Below are positions 42,549-52,164 of a stretch of DNA of 64,000 nucleotides, piece by piece. The first letter of the stretch is position 1. Each line of letters begins with the position of its first letter. A program made the position numbers and the translations under genes. The DNA is from JALHVH01 sp963773685 (lineage in GTDB: Bacteria; Acidobacteriota; Aminicenantia; Aminicenantales; Saccharicenantaceae). The notes under the pieces are model-generated. The model saw only the letters and a list, made by a program, of their open reading frames with translations, searched no databases and was not told the DNA's origin. The DNA lies in the NCBI GenBank assembly GCA_963773685.1, contig CAVZBY010000002.1:186001-250000 (forward strand), given 5' to 3'.

Positions 42549-43706
42549 CTAGTCCGCCCGCCGCGGCGGGCCGCCCGGGGCCAGAAACTTCTCCAGCTCT
42601 CGCGCCGCGTTCTCCGAGGCCCGGCGCTCTCCCAGGCTCTTCCGGACCTCGAGGAACGCAGCCCGCATCTTTTGGCGGACGTCCTCCGAAGCCAGCACGC
42701 GGCGGGCCTCGGCGGCCAGGTTCCCGGGCGTGAACTCCCCCTGGATGAGCTCGGGGACCACAGGCCTTCCGGCCAGGATGTTGACGATGCTGTACTGGCT
42801 GATCCTGACGAAGCGCCGTCCGGCGCCGTAGGTCAACGGAGATATCCGGTAGAAGGCGATGATAGGCGTCCCGAGCAGGGCGGCCTCGAGAGTGGCGGTG
42901 CCGCAGGAGGAGAGGATAAGGTCGGCGGCGGCCATCGCCTCGTAGCCATCCTTTTCGAGGACGGTCAGGCCATCGAGCGGCCCTGGCCAGGCCCGCTCGA
43001 GGTCGCACCGGCCGAGGCTCTCGGCGAGGACGAGGGCGAACTGGAGGTCGGCGCCGGTTCGAAGCCGGGCGAACGTTTCCGCGAGGACCGGGGCGTGGTA
43101 TCGGAGCTCGCCTCGGCGGCTCCCCGGGAGAAGGACGACGAGCTTTTTCGCCGGGTCGAGGCCGTATTTCGCAAAGAGCTCGGCGCGGCCGAACCCGGCG
43201 CGGACCCTCTCGAGAAGAGGATGCCCGATGTAGGAAGCGGGGATCCCCGCGCTCCGGTAGATCTCCTCCTCGAACGGAAAGATGAGCATCATCCGGGATA
43301 CGAACCTTCGGACGGCCTTGAGGCGGCCCCGCCTCCAGGCCCAGACCGTCGGGCTGACGTAATAGAGGACGGGGACCCCGGCCTTCTTGAGCTTCTTGGC
43401 GAGGCGCAGGTTGAAATCCGGCGAATCGATGAGGACGGCGGCGGCGGGCCTCCGCGAGGCGGCCTCCCGGACGAGGCGGCGGAAGATCCCGCGGATGCGC
43501 GGGACCTGCGAGAGGACCTCGAAGACCCCCATCACGGCCAGGTCCTCCATCGGGAAGAGGATCTCGACCCCTTCGGCGGCCATCCGCGGGCCGCCGGTCC
43601 CGAAGAATGCGGTCCCCGGACGCAGCTTCCGGAATTCGCGGACGAGGTCCGCCCCGTATCTCTCGCCCGAGCTTTCACCGGCGACGATGAGAACGGGGCC
43701 CGTCAC
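42549..43706 (-). CDS. lpxB: Lipid-A-disaccharide synthase
   Basis: 385 aa from GTG 43706, which overlaps the stop of the pseudopilin-like gene (GTGA). Condenses UDP-diacylglucosamine with lipid X in lipid A synthesis. Seen: VLIVAGESSGERYGADLVRE, FFGTGGPRMAAEGVE, LIDSPDFNLRLAKKLKKAGV, YYVSPTVWAWRRGRLK, LPGSRRGEL and the C-terminal glycosyltransferase part. Marks the organism as LPS-producing. Translationally coupled to the pseudopilin genes. Confidence 0.95.
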   Translation of the reverse strand: MTGPVLIVAGESSGERYGADLVREFRKLRPGTAFFGTGGPRMAAEGVEILFPMEDLAVMGVFEVLSQVPRIRGIFRRLVREAASRRPAAAVLIDSPDFNLRLAKKLKKAGVPVLYYVSPTVWAWRRGRLKAVRRFVSRMMLIFPFEEEIYRSAGIPASYIGHPLLERVRAGFGRAELFAKYGLDPAKKLVVLLPGSRRGELRYHAPVLAETFARLRTGADLQFALVLAESLGRCDLERAWPGPLDGLTVLEKDGYEAMAAADLILSSCGTATLEAALLGTPIIAFYRISPLTYGAGRRFVRISQYSIVNILAGRPVVPELIQGEFTPGNLAAEARRVLASEDVRQKMRAAFLEVRKSLGERRASENAARELEKFLAPGGPPRRAD

Positions 43707-44248
43707 TCGCCCTCCCCCGGCGCCTCTTCTTCCCGGCCCGGATAGACGATCTTCGGCGGGTTTCGGGGATCGTGCCCGTAAAAGAACAGCCATTTATCGT
43801 AGCTGCCCTGTTCCTCATAAAGCCGGATGGACGTTTTCGTCGAAGAGCTCACGACGCCCAGGACGACGGGATTTTGAACGGTCTCGAGGGCGGAGAGGGG
43901 CACGACGAGAACCTGGCGCGCGCCGCCTCCCCGGCCCCCGAGCTGCCCGGCGGGATCGAGGATGACGTCCCATTCGCCGGACGCCGTCATGGGATCGGTG
44001 AATGGCTTCCTCAGGTATCCGTTGTCCAAGAGCTCCTTGAGGGACGCCGGGAAGCGGCCGGGATTGTTCGTCTGAAACAGACGGACGGCTTCCACGTACT
44101 GCCGTCCGCGGAAGATGAGCTCCTCTTCTTTCTCCCGGCGCAGCTCGGTCTCGAGAACGGGGACAGCCACGGTGAGCCCGATGGCAAGGACGAGGACCGC
44201 CATCATCAGGACGATGAGGACGTAACCGCTCTCCGGGCGTTTCACCAT
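43703..44248 (-). CDS. Pseudopilin-like membrane protein
   Basis: 181 aa from ATG 44248, overlapping the previous pseudopilin's stop by 7 bases. A single N-terminal helix (SGYVLIVLMMAVLVLAIGLT) followed by RREKEEELIFRGRQYVEAVR, then a soluble domain with FPASLKELLDNGYLRKPFTD. This is the pattern of pilin-type proteins adjoining GspG-like genes, but the leader lacks the usual GF-T-L-x-E processing site (SGYVLIVL instead). Probably a minor component of a type II secretion or pilus system; no ATPase or secretin genes are in the window. Confidence 0.7.
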   Translation of the reverse strand: MVKRPESGYVLIVLMMAVLVLAIGLTVAVPVLETELRREKEEELIFRGRQYVEAVRLFQTNNPGRFPASLKELLDNGYLRKPFTDPMTASGEWDVILDPAGQLGGRGGGARQVLVVPLSALETVQNPVVLGVVSSSTKTSIRLYEEQGSYDKWLFFYGHDPRNPPKIVYPGREEEAPGEGE

Positions 44249-44647
44249 GTGTTGAACAACGTGCCGTCCAGGGCCTTGGCGCCGGACCCGGACTTGACGT
44301 CCACGACGCCCAGGTCTCTCGGGCGCCGCGTATTCGTCGGGCTCCGGCGTCTCCCGGACCTCGACCCAGGTCGTCGCCGATTTCGTCAGGGGATCGACCG
44401 GGATGGACCTCAGGTACTTCTCGTCGACGAGGGTCTGGAGCGAGTCCGGATACTTGCCCTTGTCCTGGTAATACTGGTCGATGAGCTTCCGGAACTGGAA
44501 CAGGTCCTCCTTGAGGACGGCCTCACGGGCCCGCTTGGCCGCGGTCTGGTACTGGGGGAGGCCCAGGCCGACCAGGATCCCGATGAGGGTGAAGACGATG
44601 ATCATCTCGATGAGGGTGAATCCGCGGTCCCGCCCTTCCCGACGCAT
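44242..44647 (-). CDS. Type II secretion/type IV pseudopilin (GspG-like), frame broken near 44320
   Basis: Start ATG 44647 (MRREGRDRG) with GAGG upstream. Prepilin processing motif G-FTLIEMIIVFTLIGILVG, then YYQDKGKYPDSLQTLVDEKY and SIPVDPLTKSATTW, as in GspG. Near 44310-44333 one extra base puts the end out of frame: the expected C-terminus DLGVVDVKSGSGAKALDGTL..NTW lies in the +1 frame and stops at 44242. The paralog just upstream ends similarly (KSRAKALDGTRYNEW), confirming the intended frame. Corrected length about 134 aa. Confidence 0.8.
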
Positions 44648-44657
44648 CACGAGGGCC

Positions 44658-45188
44658 TCACCATTCATTGTACCGCGTGCCGTCGAGGGCCTTGGCCCGG
44701 CTCTTCGAATAGACATCATAGACGTTCTCCTCCCCCCAGACGTCGCTGTCGCGGTCGTCCTGGTAGGACCGGAGCCCCCACTCGGTCGAGCCCGTCATCG
44801 GGTCCCTGGGGATGCGGCGCAGGAAGCGGACCAGCTTCTTTTTCGCTTCGGCGCTCCCGCGGCCCGGTCCCGCCGCCCCCGGCTCCTCCGCGCCCGTCTC
44901 CTGGACCTCGACGCCGTCGACCAGGGTCTCAAGGTCGGGGGGATAGCCTTCGCTGTCGTCCTCGGTCTCGATCCGCTTCTCGTCGGCCAGCTTCTTGTAG
45001 GCGTCGATGGCCTCGCGGATCTGGCGCAGGTCGCGGCGGAGCTCGAGCTCCTTATCGCGCTGGATGGCGGTCTTGGCGATGGGGATGATGGCCGAGGCGA
45101 GGATCGCCAGGACCGTCAGGGTCACCAGCATCTCGACCAGGGTGAATCCCGTCCGGTCGGCGCGTGCGGTTCCCTTCCCCGCGAGCAT
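44658..45188 (-). CDS. Type II secretion/type IV pseudopilin (GspG-like)
   Basis: 176 aa. Short basic leader MLAGKGTARADRTG then FTLVEMLVTLTVLAILASAI, a classic prepilin peptidase substrate. The soluble domain has YPPDLETLVDGVEVQ, RRIPRDPMTGSTEW and the C-terminus KSRAKALDGTRYNEW. An acidic Gly-rich insertion (about 100-120) is unusual. Starts 7 bases after the pnp stop, so probably on the same transcript. Confidence 0.85.
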   Translation of the reverse strand: MLAGKGTARADRTGFTLVEMLVTLTVLAILASAIIPIAKTAIQRDKELELRRDLRQIREAIDAYKKLADEKRIETEDDSEGYPPDLETLVDGVEVQETGAEEPGAAGPGRGSAEAKKKLVRFLRRIPRDPMTGSTEWGLRSYQDDRDSDVWGEENVYDVYSKSRAKALDGTRYNEW

Positions 45189-45195
45189 GGGTCTC

Positions 45196-47392
45196 CTAGT
45201 AACGGTTGCGGCGACCCCTGTCCCGGTTCGGGGATGCCGCCCGGTCCCTGTTGTACGGCGGCCTCGAGTCTCCCTCGGGCGCGCCCGGACTTCCTTCCGG
45301 GGGAATGGGGGCGTTGGGGTCCGCGAGGGCCTTCAGGCTGACGCGGACCTTGCGGTCCTCGTCGATGGTGATGCACTTGACGGTCAGGTCCTGCCCCATC
45401 TGGATGACGTCGCGGATGCTCTTGATCCTGTAGGGCGCGACCTCGGAGATGTGGAGGAGTCCGACGACGTTCGGCATGATCTCGACGAACGCCCCGTATT
45501 CCTCGAGGCGGATGACCTTGCCCGTGTAGGTCTTGCCGATCTCGGCCTCGGCCGTGATGTCCCGGATCATCTGCATGGCCTTTTCGGCCGCGGCGACGTC
45601 CGCCGAGGCGATGGTGATCTTCCCGTCGTCTTCGATGTCGATCTTGGCCCCGGTCATGGCGACGATCTTCTTGATGACCTTGCCGGCGGGTCCGATGACC
45701 TCGCTCACCCGCTCGGGGTTGACGAACACCGTGAAGATGCGGGGGGCGAAGGGCGAGATGTCCGGCCGCGGGGCGGCCAGGGCTGTCCTTCATCCGGCCC
45801 AGGACGTGGAGCCGGGCCTGGCGGGACTGGGCGAACGCGTCCCTCAGCAGGGCCGGCGTCACGGACTTGACCTTCAGGTCCATCTGGATGGCGGTGACGC
45901 CCTTTTCGCTCCCGATGACCTTGAAGTCCATGTCCCCGTAGTGGTCTTCGAGGCCGGCGATGTCGGTCAGGATGGCGGTGCGGTCGCCTTCGGCGACGAG
46001 GCCCATGGCGACCCCGGCGACGATCATCTTCAGGGGAACCCCGGCGTCCATCAGGGCCAGGACGCCGCCGCAGACGGTGGCCATGGACGAGGACCCGTTG
46101 GATTCGAGGATATCGGAGACGATACGGATGGTGTAGGGGAAGGCGGCGTCGTCGGGGATCGAGGGCAGGATGCCCTTTTCAGCCAGGGCGCCGTGCCCGA
46201 TCTCCCGGCGGCCCGGGCCCCTCAGGAAGTTGACCTCGCCCACCGAGAACGGCGGGAAGTTGTAATGGAGCATGAACCGCTTCTTGGTCTCGTCGCCGAG
46301 GTTGTCCAGCCGCTGGGCGTCCTCGACCGTGCCGAGGGTGACCGTGGCCAGGCTCTGGGTCTCGCCGCGGGTGAAGATGGCCGAGCCGTGGGTCCGGGGG
46401 AGGGAGCCGACCTCGATGGTGATGGGCCGAACCTCGTCGAACCGCCGGCCGTCGGTGCGCTTCCCCTGGGTCAGAATGAAGTCGCGGACGATCTTCTCCT
46501 CGAGGGCGTAGAAGATCTCCTTGGTCTCAAGGGCGACTTCCGGCTTGTCGGCCGGGACGCCGAGGAGGAGCGCCTCGAGGATCTTCTTGACGGCCGCCTC
46601 GCTCTCCAGCTTGTCCTTGATCTGGACGGCCTGGAGGATGGCCGCCGAAACCTCGGCTTCGATGCGGGCCTTGAGCTCGGCGTTCGGGAGCTTGGGCGTG
46701 AACTCGCGCTTCTTGATCCCGAGACGGGCGAACAGGTCCTTCTGGGCCTGGACGATCTTGCGGATGGTCTCGTGGGCCAGCGTGATCCCCTCGATGAGCT
46801 TTTCCTCCTCGACCTCCTTGGCCCCGGCCTCGATCATGACGACGCCGTCTTCGGTCCCGACGACGGTCATGTTGAGCTGGCTCGTGGCCAGCTGGCTGGC
46901 CGTGGGGTTGATGACGAACGCGCCGTCGATCAGGCCGACCTTCACGGCCCCGATGGGCGTCGTGAAAGGGATGGACGAGAAGTAGAGGGCGGCGGAGGCG
47001 CCGATGACGCCGAGCGTGTCGGGCTCGTTCTCCAGGTCGGCCGAAAGGAGGAGGCCGACGACCTGGGTGTCGAAGAAGTAGCCCTCGGGGAAGAGCGGCC
47101 GGATGGGCCTGTCGATGAGCCGGGCCTCCAGGATCTCGCGCTCCGAGGGGCGGCCTTCGCGCTTGAAGAAGCCCCCGGGGATCTTCCCGGCGGCATAGGT
47201 GTTCTCGCGGTAATCGACGATGAGGGGGAGGAAGGGCTTCGGCTCCTTGACCTCCTTCTTGGAGGTCGCCGTGACCAGCATGATGGTATCGCCGTAGCGG
47301 ACGAAGGCCGAGCCGTCGGCCTGCCGGGCGATCTTGCCGATCTCTATGGACAGGGTCCGGTTGTTGATCTCGAGACTTATGGTATGGGACAT
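45196..47392 (-). CDS. pnp: Polyribonucleotide nucleotidyltransferase (PNPase), frame broken near 45776
   Basis: Phosphorolytic 3'-5' exonuclease of the degradosome. From ATG 47392 the two RNase PH domains are clear (VPVDYRENTYAAG-like LIVDYRENTYAAGKIPGGFF, FTRGETQSLATVTLGT, then MDFKVIGSEKGVTAIQMDLK). Near 45776, after HVLGRMKD, one extra base shifts the frame. The expected ALAAPRPDISPFAPRIFTV, the KH domain (VIGPAGKVIKKIVAMTGAKI) and the S1 domain (GKVIRLEEYGAFVEIMPNVV) follow in the other frame to 45196. Corrected length 731 aa, normal. Because pnp is highly conserved and intact on both sides, a sequence error is most likely. Downstream of rpsO, the common bacterial order. Confidence 0.93.
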
Positions 47393-47419
47393 GGTTCGAT
47401 TCCTTGGGGCGCGGGCGCC

Positions 47420-47686
47420 TTACTTGCGCAGGCCCAGCTTCTGGATGAGCTTCTCGTAGCGGCCGACTTCGGTCTTCTTGAGGTATTCGAGGAGCCGCTT
47501 CCTCTGGCCGACGAGCTTCATCAGCCCCGCCCGGGAGTGGTGGTCCTTCTTGTGGGCCGCAAAATGGCCGATGAGCATGTTGATCCGCTCGGTGAGGAGG
47601 GCGATCTGGACCTCAGGCGACCCCGAATCCGTGGAGTGCGTCTGATTGTCCTTGACGATTTTGGTCTTCACTTCTTTGCTAAGCAC
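47420..47686 (-). CDS. rpsO: Ribosomal protein uS15
   Basis: 88 aa from GTG 47686 (VLSKEVKTKIVKD) with GGAG eight bases upstream; longer in-frame ATG starts lie inside or before the promoter. Binds 16S rRNA in the 30S platform. Contains THSTDSGSPEVQIALLTERI and HFAAHKKDHHSRAGLMKLVG. rpsO-pnp is a conserved pair. In E. coli S15 represses its own translation; no homologous leader structure is evident here. Confidence 0.96.
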   Translation of the reverse strand: MLSKEVKTKIVKDNQTHSTDSGSPEVQIALLTERINMLIGHFAAHKKDHHSRAGLMKLVGQRKRLLEYLKKTEVGRYEKLIQKLGLRK

Positions 47687-47717
47687 GCGGTATTCTCCTA
47701 TTTTTTTTTCGCCCCGT

Positions 47718-47746
47718 ATCATATCAGAGGGAGGGGTAAAAGTAAA
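47718..47746 (-). promoter_or_regulatory. Promoter for rpsO-pnp (TTTACT-17-TATGAT)
   Basis: Minus strand: -35 TTTACT (47746-47741), 17-base spacer, -10 TATGAT (47723-47718). The leader contains an A9 tract before the GGAG ribosome site. Confidence 0.6.
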
Positions 47747-47790
47747 CCGCATATATTCTGCGCTCGAGGCGGGCCCGGGCGGGCGGGGCC

Positions 47791-47976
47791 TCAGGCGCCC
47801 AGGGTCTTCTTCCTGAGGAGGAGCTGCTTGGCGTACTTGGAGGTCAATCCTCCCTGCTTCGCCTGGACCTCGGCCAGCTTGGCTTCCAGCTCCTTGAGCG
47901 ACATTTCATTGATCTTCTTGTTCCCGGCGGGCGCTTCGGGGGTTCCGGCCTGATCGGCTTTCTTTTCTTCTGCCAT
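47791..47976 (-). CDS. Small charged protein of unknown function
   Basis: 61 aa from ATG 47976 (AAGGA seven bases upstream; an ATG at 47982 is too close to that site). Low-complexity acidic start (MAEEKKADQAGTPEAPAGNK), then a helical segment NEMSLKELEAKLAEVQAKQG ending KYAKQLLLRKKTLGA. No known domain. Similar small coiled proteins are common; the good ribosome site is the main evidence that it is real. Confidence 0.5.
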   Translation of the reverse strand: MAEEKKADQAGTPEAPAGNKKINEMSLKELEAKLAEVQAKQGGLTSKYAKQLLLRKKTLGA

Positions 47977-48160
47977 GGTCATTTCCTTTCGAATCGAGAG
48001 ACGCCCTTCCGGGCGGGTTCCGGCCTTCAGATTACCAGATTCCCCCCACGGAGGCAACCGGGGAGCCGGTTCCGGGGACGGAAGACACGGTCCCCGGCCC
48101 CGCTCTTCGTCGTCAGAGAGCGTTTGCGCGGCCTGGGGGAATCTAGTATATTCAAGGGCC

Positions 48161-49459
48161 GTGTACCTGATCTATTCGCTCGCCCTGGCCGTCGCGCTCG
48201 CTCTCTATTTGCCCTATTACGCGTTCCGGATGAAGATCCTGAAGAAGGACCGCGTCCATCTCCGCGAACGCCTCGCCCTGGGCCTCCCGATGAGGCCGGA
48301 GGGCCGCGAGGCGGTCTGGATCCACGCGGTCTCGGTCGGCGAGGTCATCTCGCTTCAGCATCTCGTCCGGGAGCTCAAGCGCCGGCATCCCGAGTGGGAC
48401 ATCGTCTTTTCCACGCTCACGCATACCGGGATCAAAGTGGCCCGGGAAAAGCTCGTCGAGGCCGACCGGATCTTCTTCGTTCCCCTCGATTTCCGGCGCG
48501 TCATCCGCCGGGTGTTCCGGGCCGTGCGGCCGGGCGCGCTGGTCCTGGCGGAATCGGAGTTCTGGCCGAATCTCGTCGGCGAGGCTGCCGACCGGGGACT
48601 TCGGGTCCTCCTCATCAACGGGAGGATCTCGGAGCACACCTTCAAGGTCTACGAGGACATCCGGCCGATCGCCCGGCGGATCCTCGGGAACGTCGACCGG
48701 TTCCTCGTTCAGACCGATGAGGACCGCGAGCGGCTCGAGCGCCTGGGGACGGACCCCGGGAGGATCGAGGTCGCCGGCAACCTGAAGTCCGAGGTCCGGC
48801 TTCCCCTATTCTCGGAAAGCGAGCTCGCGGACCTCAAGCGGAGCCTCGGGCTCGGGGGCGGAGAGAAGGTCGTCGTGGCCGGCTCGACGAGAAAGGGGGA
48901 GGAGGACCGCCTCCTCAGGGCGTTCGCCCAGGCGCGCCAGGAGCGGCCGGACCTGAAGTTCGTCGTGGCCCCGAGGCATATCGAGAGGGCCGGGGAAATT
49001 GAACGGGCCGCCCAGGAGACCGGCTTCACGGTCGTCCGCAGGACGCAGGCTCGGCCTGACGACCGTTGGGACGTCCTTATCCTGGACACGATCGGGGAGC
49101 TCGCCCGCGTCTATGCCCTGTCGGACGCGGCCTTCGTCGGCGGAAGTCTCGTCGATTGGGGAGGACACAACATCCTCGAGCCGGCCTTTTACGGAAGGCC
49201 GGTCTTCTTCGGCCCGCACATGCGGAATTTCGCTCTGCTGGCGGACTCGTTCGTCCGGGCGGGAGGGGCCAGGATCGTCCGGACGGATGCCGATCTCCTG
49301 GATATGTTCCTCCTCAGGGACGGGGAAGCCCTGGGAAAGATGGGCGCCGCGGCGCGGGCCCATCTCGCATCCCTCGGCGGCGCGACGGAGAAGACCATGC
49401 GGGCCATCGAAGACGCGATGCGGAGTCCTCGTCCGGCTCCCGACAAGGGGGCTCATTGA
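48161..49459 (+). CDS. waaA: 3-deoxy-D-manno-octulosonic acid (Kdo) transferase
   Basis: 432 aa from GTG 48161. Adds Kdo to lipid IVA on the inner face of the membrane. N-terminal membrane anchor (1-25), N-terminal domain with WIHAVSVGEVISLQHLVREL and ESEFWPNLVGE (catalytic Glu region), and C-terminal domain with VVAGSTRKGEED, VAPRHIERAGEIER and FVGGSLVDWGGHNILEPAFY. No ribosome site; TAGTAT ends 11 bases upstream, possibly a leaderless start but with a poor -35. First of a plus-strand run with the PAP2 and serine hydrolase genes. Confidence 0.94.
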   Translation: MYLIYSLALAVALALYLPYYAFRMKILKKDRVHLRERLALGLPMRPEGREAVWIHAVSVGEVISLQHLVRELKRRHPEWDIVFSTLTHTGIKVAREKLVEADRIFFVPLDFRRVIRRVFRAVRPGALVLAESEFWPNLVGEAADRGLRVLLINGRISEHTFKVYEDIRPIARRILGNVDRFLVQTDEDRERLERLGTDPGRIEVAGNLKSEVRLPLFSESELADLKRSLGLGGGEKVVVAGSTRKGEEDRLLRAFAQARQERPDLKFVVAPRHIERAGEIERAAQETGFTVVRRTQARPDDRWDVLILDTIGELARVYALSDAAFVGGSLVDWGGHNILEPAFYGRPVFFGPHMRNFALLADSFVRAGGARIVRTDADLLDMFLLRDGEALGKMGAAARAHLASLGGATEKTMRAIEDAMRSPRPAPDKGAH

Positions 49460-50301
49460 TGAGCGTTCCTTCGTTCGCGCGAAAGCGGGGGGGGCTTGCG
49501 GTGGTCCTTATCCTGGCATTGTCCTTGAGCGCGGCCGCCGCCGCGCCGGCCGCCGACCCCGATAAGAAAGAGGGGGAATTCTCCCTGGCCTTCCGGATGA
49601 CCCCGGACGTCCTCGGGAAAGCCATCGCTTCTCCCTTCCATTGGAAAAGCCGCGATCTCCTGAGATTCTCGGCGGTCGTTGGGGCCGGCCTCGTCCTCGC
49701 GCTTGCGGACGAGGGCATTCGGGACCGCGTCCTCGAGCGCCGTACGCAAGGCTCGCGGGACTTCTTCCGTGTCGCCACGCGCTTCGGAGACGGGGCGTAT
49801 CTCGGCGGTTTCCTCGCGGGGCTCTTTGCGGTCGGCCAGGTCTCCGGGAACGACGGATTGAGAACAACGGCCTGGCTCGGGGTCGAGAGCTATCTCGCCT
49901 CGAGCCTCTTCTCGACGGTTCTCAAGTACGCGGCCGGCAGGGCCAGGCCGGGAGCGGAGGAGGGGAGCGCGAGCTTCCATCCGTTCAACACGCGCTCGTC
50001 GTGGACGGCATTCCCGTCCGGGCACGCCACCTCCGTCTGGTCCGTCGCCACCGTCATCGCGGACCGGACGGACAACGGCTTCGTCGACGCCGCCTGCTAC
50101 GGCATCGCCGCCATAACCTCGCTCTCCCGAATCCATGAGGACAAGCATTGGGCGTCGGACGTCCTCGTCGGGTCGGCGATCGGCTACTTCACCGCGAAGA
50201 AGATCTGCGCCCTGAACCGGGAGAACGGAGGGCCGAAGCTCACGGCGTCGTTCGGGCTCGTCCGCGGAGGACAGGCCGTCACCCTCTCGATATCGTTTTG
50301 A
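49459..50301 (+). CDS. PAP2-family membrane phosphatase
   Basis: 280 aa from ATG 49459, sharing one base with the waaA stop (TGATG). Signal peptide 1-30. All three PAP2 motifs are present: K156-x6-R163-P164, PSGH (186-189) and SR-x5-H-x3-D (223-234). Coupling to waaA suggests dephosphorylation of lipid A or undecaprenyl pyrophosphate on the periplasmic side, which is inference. Confidence 0.88.
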   Translation: MSVPSFARKRGGLAVVLILALSLSAAAAAPAADPDKKEGEFSLAFRMTPDVLGKAIASPFHWKSRDLLRFSAVVGAGLVLALADEGIRDRVLERRTQGSRDFFRVATRFGDGAYLGGFLAGLFAVGQVSGNDGLRTTAWLGVESYLASSLFSTVLKYAAGRARPGAEEGSASFHPFNTRSSWTAFPSGHATSVWSVATVIADRTDNGFVDAACYGIAAITSLSRIHEDKHWASDVLVGSAIGYFTAKKICALNRENGGPKLTASFGLVRGGQAVTLSISF

Positions 50302-50351
50302 TGGATGAGATCGTTCGCGGCCGGCGGGCCGTCGGAGAAACCGAGGTGACC

Positions 50352-52067
50352 ATGAAAAAAACGATCATGATATCGATGTTGATGATTTGCCTGGCCATGG
50401 CCGGGCAAACCGTCGGGCAGGGGGACGGCGATATCGTTGCCGGAGAGACCGGCGCGAAGCTCGATCGTTATATGAACAAGGCCGCGGCCCATGGCTATGC
50501 CGGGTCCGTGCTCGTGGCCCAAAAGGGGAAGATCATCCTGGCCAAAGGTTACGGGCTGGCCGACCAGGAGAAAGGGATCGAAGAAACGGCCGGGACCGTC
50601 TTCTCCATCGGCTCGATCACCAAGCAATTCACCGGCGCCGCCATCCTCAAGCTGGAGACGGCGGGCAAGCTCGGCGTTCGGGACCCGATCACGAAGTACT
50701 TCGGCGCTGTGCCGGACGATAAGAAGGGGATCACGCTCCATCATCTTCTCACCCATACGGCGGGGTTCGCCGACGCCCTCGGGGACGATTACGATCTCAT
50801 CGGGCGGGACGAATTCATCAAGCTGGCCCTGGGCTCGAAGCTCCTCTTCGAGCCGGGCGCGCGCTATCGATATTCCAATGTGGGGTACAGTCTGTTGGGC
50901 GCGATCGTCGAGCTCGTATCCGGAAAAGGCTACGAGGATTTCCTGTATGAGAACATCTTCAAGCCGGCCGGCATGGAGCGGACGGGATATCTCCGGCCGC
51001 GCTTCGACAAGGGCGGGTTGGCCGTCGGCTATCGGGGCGGGGACCGCTGGGGTTCGGCCATGGACCGGCCGTGGCTCGCGGACGGTCCGGGTTGGCACCT
51101 CAGGGCCAACGGCGGGATCCTCTCCACCGTCGACGATATGTATCGTTGGTACCTGGCCTTGAAGGGGAACGCCGTTCTTTCGGAAACGGCCAAGAAGGAA
51201 TATTTCGCTCCGCACGTCAGGGAATATCCCGACCAGGATTCCTATTACGGCTATGGCTGGGTCAGCCAGAGATCGGAAAGGGGAACGACGCTCATCTGGC
51301 ACAACGGGGGCAACGGGATCTACAACGCGTTCATGGGCTTCGAGCCGGCGGCCGACTTCGTGATCGTCGTTTCGAGCAACCGCTCCGGGAAGATTTCGGA
51401 CGATTACGCCGCGAGGATCGAAAAGATCGTTTACGGGACCGCCCTGGAGATCGACGAAAAGGCGCTGGGGGAATGGGCCGGGGCCTACGTTCTGCCCTCC
51501 GGAGCGGAGGTCGCCATCCGCTTCGACGAGAACGACGATCTCTACGCGGCCTATAGCGCGGCCGAGCTCCTGCCCTGGCTGGCCGCCTCCGGAAAGGAAA
51601 AGCCCGAGGATACATCGACCTATGACAAGCGCGTTCGGGACGTGATCGCCGGGGCCCTGGCCGGAGAATACGCGGCCCTGGCCGACGCTTGGGGAGAGCC
51701 CTTGGAGGACGTCCGGAAAAGGGCGCCCCGATTCTGGGATGGGCTGGAACGTCAGGCCGGCAAGCTGAGGACGTTCGAAGTCCTCGGAACGGTCAGCCGG
51801 CCGGGCTTCTTTCTGACATACGCCCGGCTCGATCACGAAAAGGGATTGAACTTCCTGACGTTCGTCTGGGAGGACGGCCGCCTGAGCGACCTCCGCCGAT
51901 CGGATTTCCTGGACCGCCAGTTCGAGGCCCGTTCGTCGGCGGAGTTCGTTACAACCCTCATCGGCACGACCATCCTCTTTGAAAAGGACGCCCGGGAGGC
52001 GGTCTCCCTCGTCTTTCGGAAGGACGGGCGCGAGCTGCGGGCCCTCAAGAGGGAGTCGAAGGGTTGA
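50352..52067 (+). CDS. Serine beta-lactamase-like hydrolase (class C / penicillin-binding fold)
   Basis: 571 aa from ATG 50352 (GAGG five bases upstream). Signal peptide 1-23. Catalytic motifs: Ser88-x-x-Lys91 (SIGSITKQF), Tyr-x-Asn in YRYSNVGYS, and HNGGN in the KTG/HxG position. The C-terminal half (about 370-571) is an added beta-rich domain typical of the large 'serine hydrolase' relatives. Substrate unknown: D-amino-acid peptides or esters are usual. Same direction as waaA and PAP2. Confidence 0.87.
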   Translation: MKKTIMISMLMICLAMAGQTVGQGDGDIVAGETGAKLDRYMNKAAAHGYAGSVLVAQKGKIILAKGYGLADQEKGIEETAGTVFSIGSITKQFTGAAILKLETAGKLGVRDPITKYFGAVPDDKKGITLHHLLTHTAGFADALGDDYDLIGRDEFIKLALGSKLLFEPGARYRYSNVGYSLLGAIVELVSGKGYEDFLYENIFKPAGMERTGYLRPRFDKGGLAVGYRGGDRWGSAMDRPWLADGPGWHLRANGGILSTVDDMYRWYLALKGNAVLSETAKKEYFAPHVREYPDQDSYYGYGWVSQRSERGTTLIWHNGGNGIYNAFMGFEPAADFVIVVSSNRSGKISDDYAARIEKIVYGTALEIDEKALGEWAGAYVLPSGAEVAIRFDENDDLYAAYSAAELLPWLAASGKEKPEDTSTYDKRVRDVIAGALAGEYAALADAWGEPLEDVRKRAPRFWDGLERQAGKLRTFEVLGTVSRPGFFLTYARLDHEKGLNFLTFVWEDGRLSDLRRSDFLDRQFEARSSAEFVTTLIGTTILFEKDAREAVSLVFRKDGRELRALKRESKG

Positions 52068-52093
52068 CGGCATTCCGCGACCGGGGATATAGT
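52064..52093 (+). promoter_or_regulatory. Promoter for the MFS transporter (TTGACG-18-TATAGT)
   Basis: -35 TTGACG at 52064-52069 overlaps the previous stop codon, 18-base spacer, -10 TATAGT at 52088-52093. A leader of about 65 bases ends with AAGGAGG before ATG 52165. Confidence 0.58.
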
Positions 52094-52164
52094 CGCAAGC
52101 GATACAAGCGAAAGGCGGGCTCGTCCCGCTCCATTCGGGCGACAGGCGTTCAAGGAGGCTGACG

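Noticed and set aside
48058..48160. Possible promoter or tRNA in the gap before waaA
   Set aside because: No cloverleaf; only a weak TAGTAT with no matching -35 at 16-18 bases.
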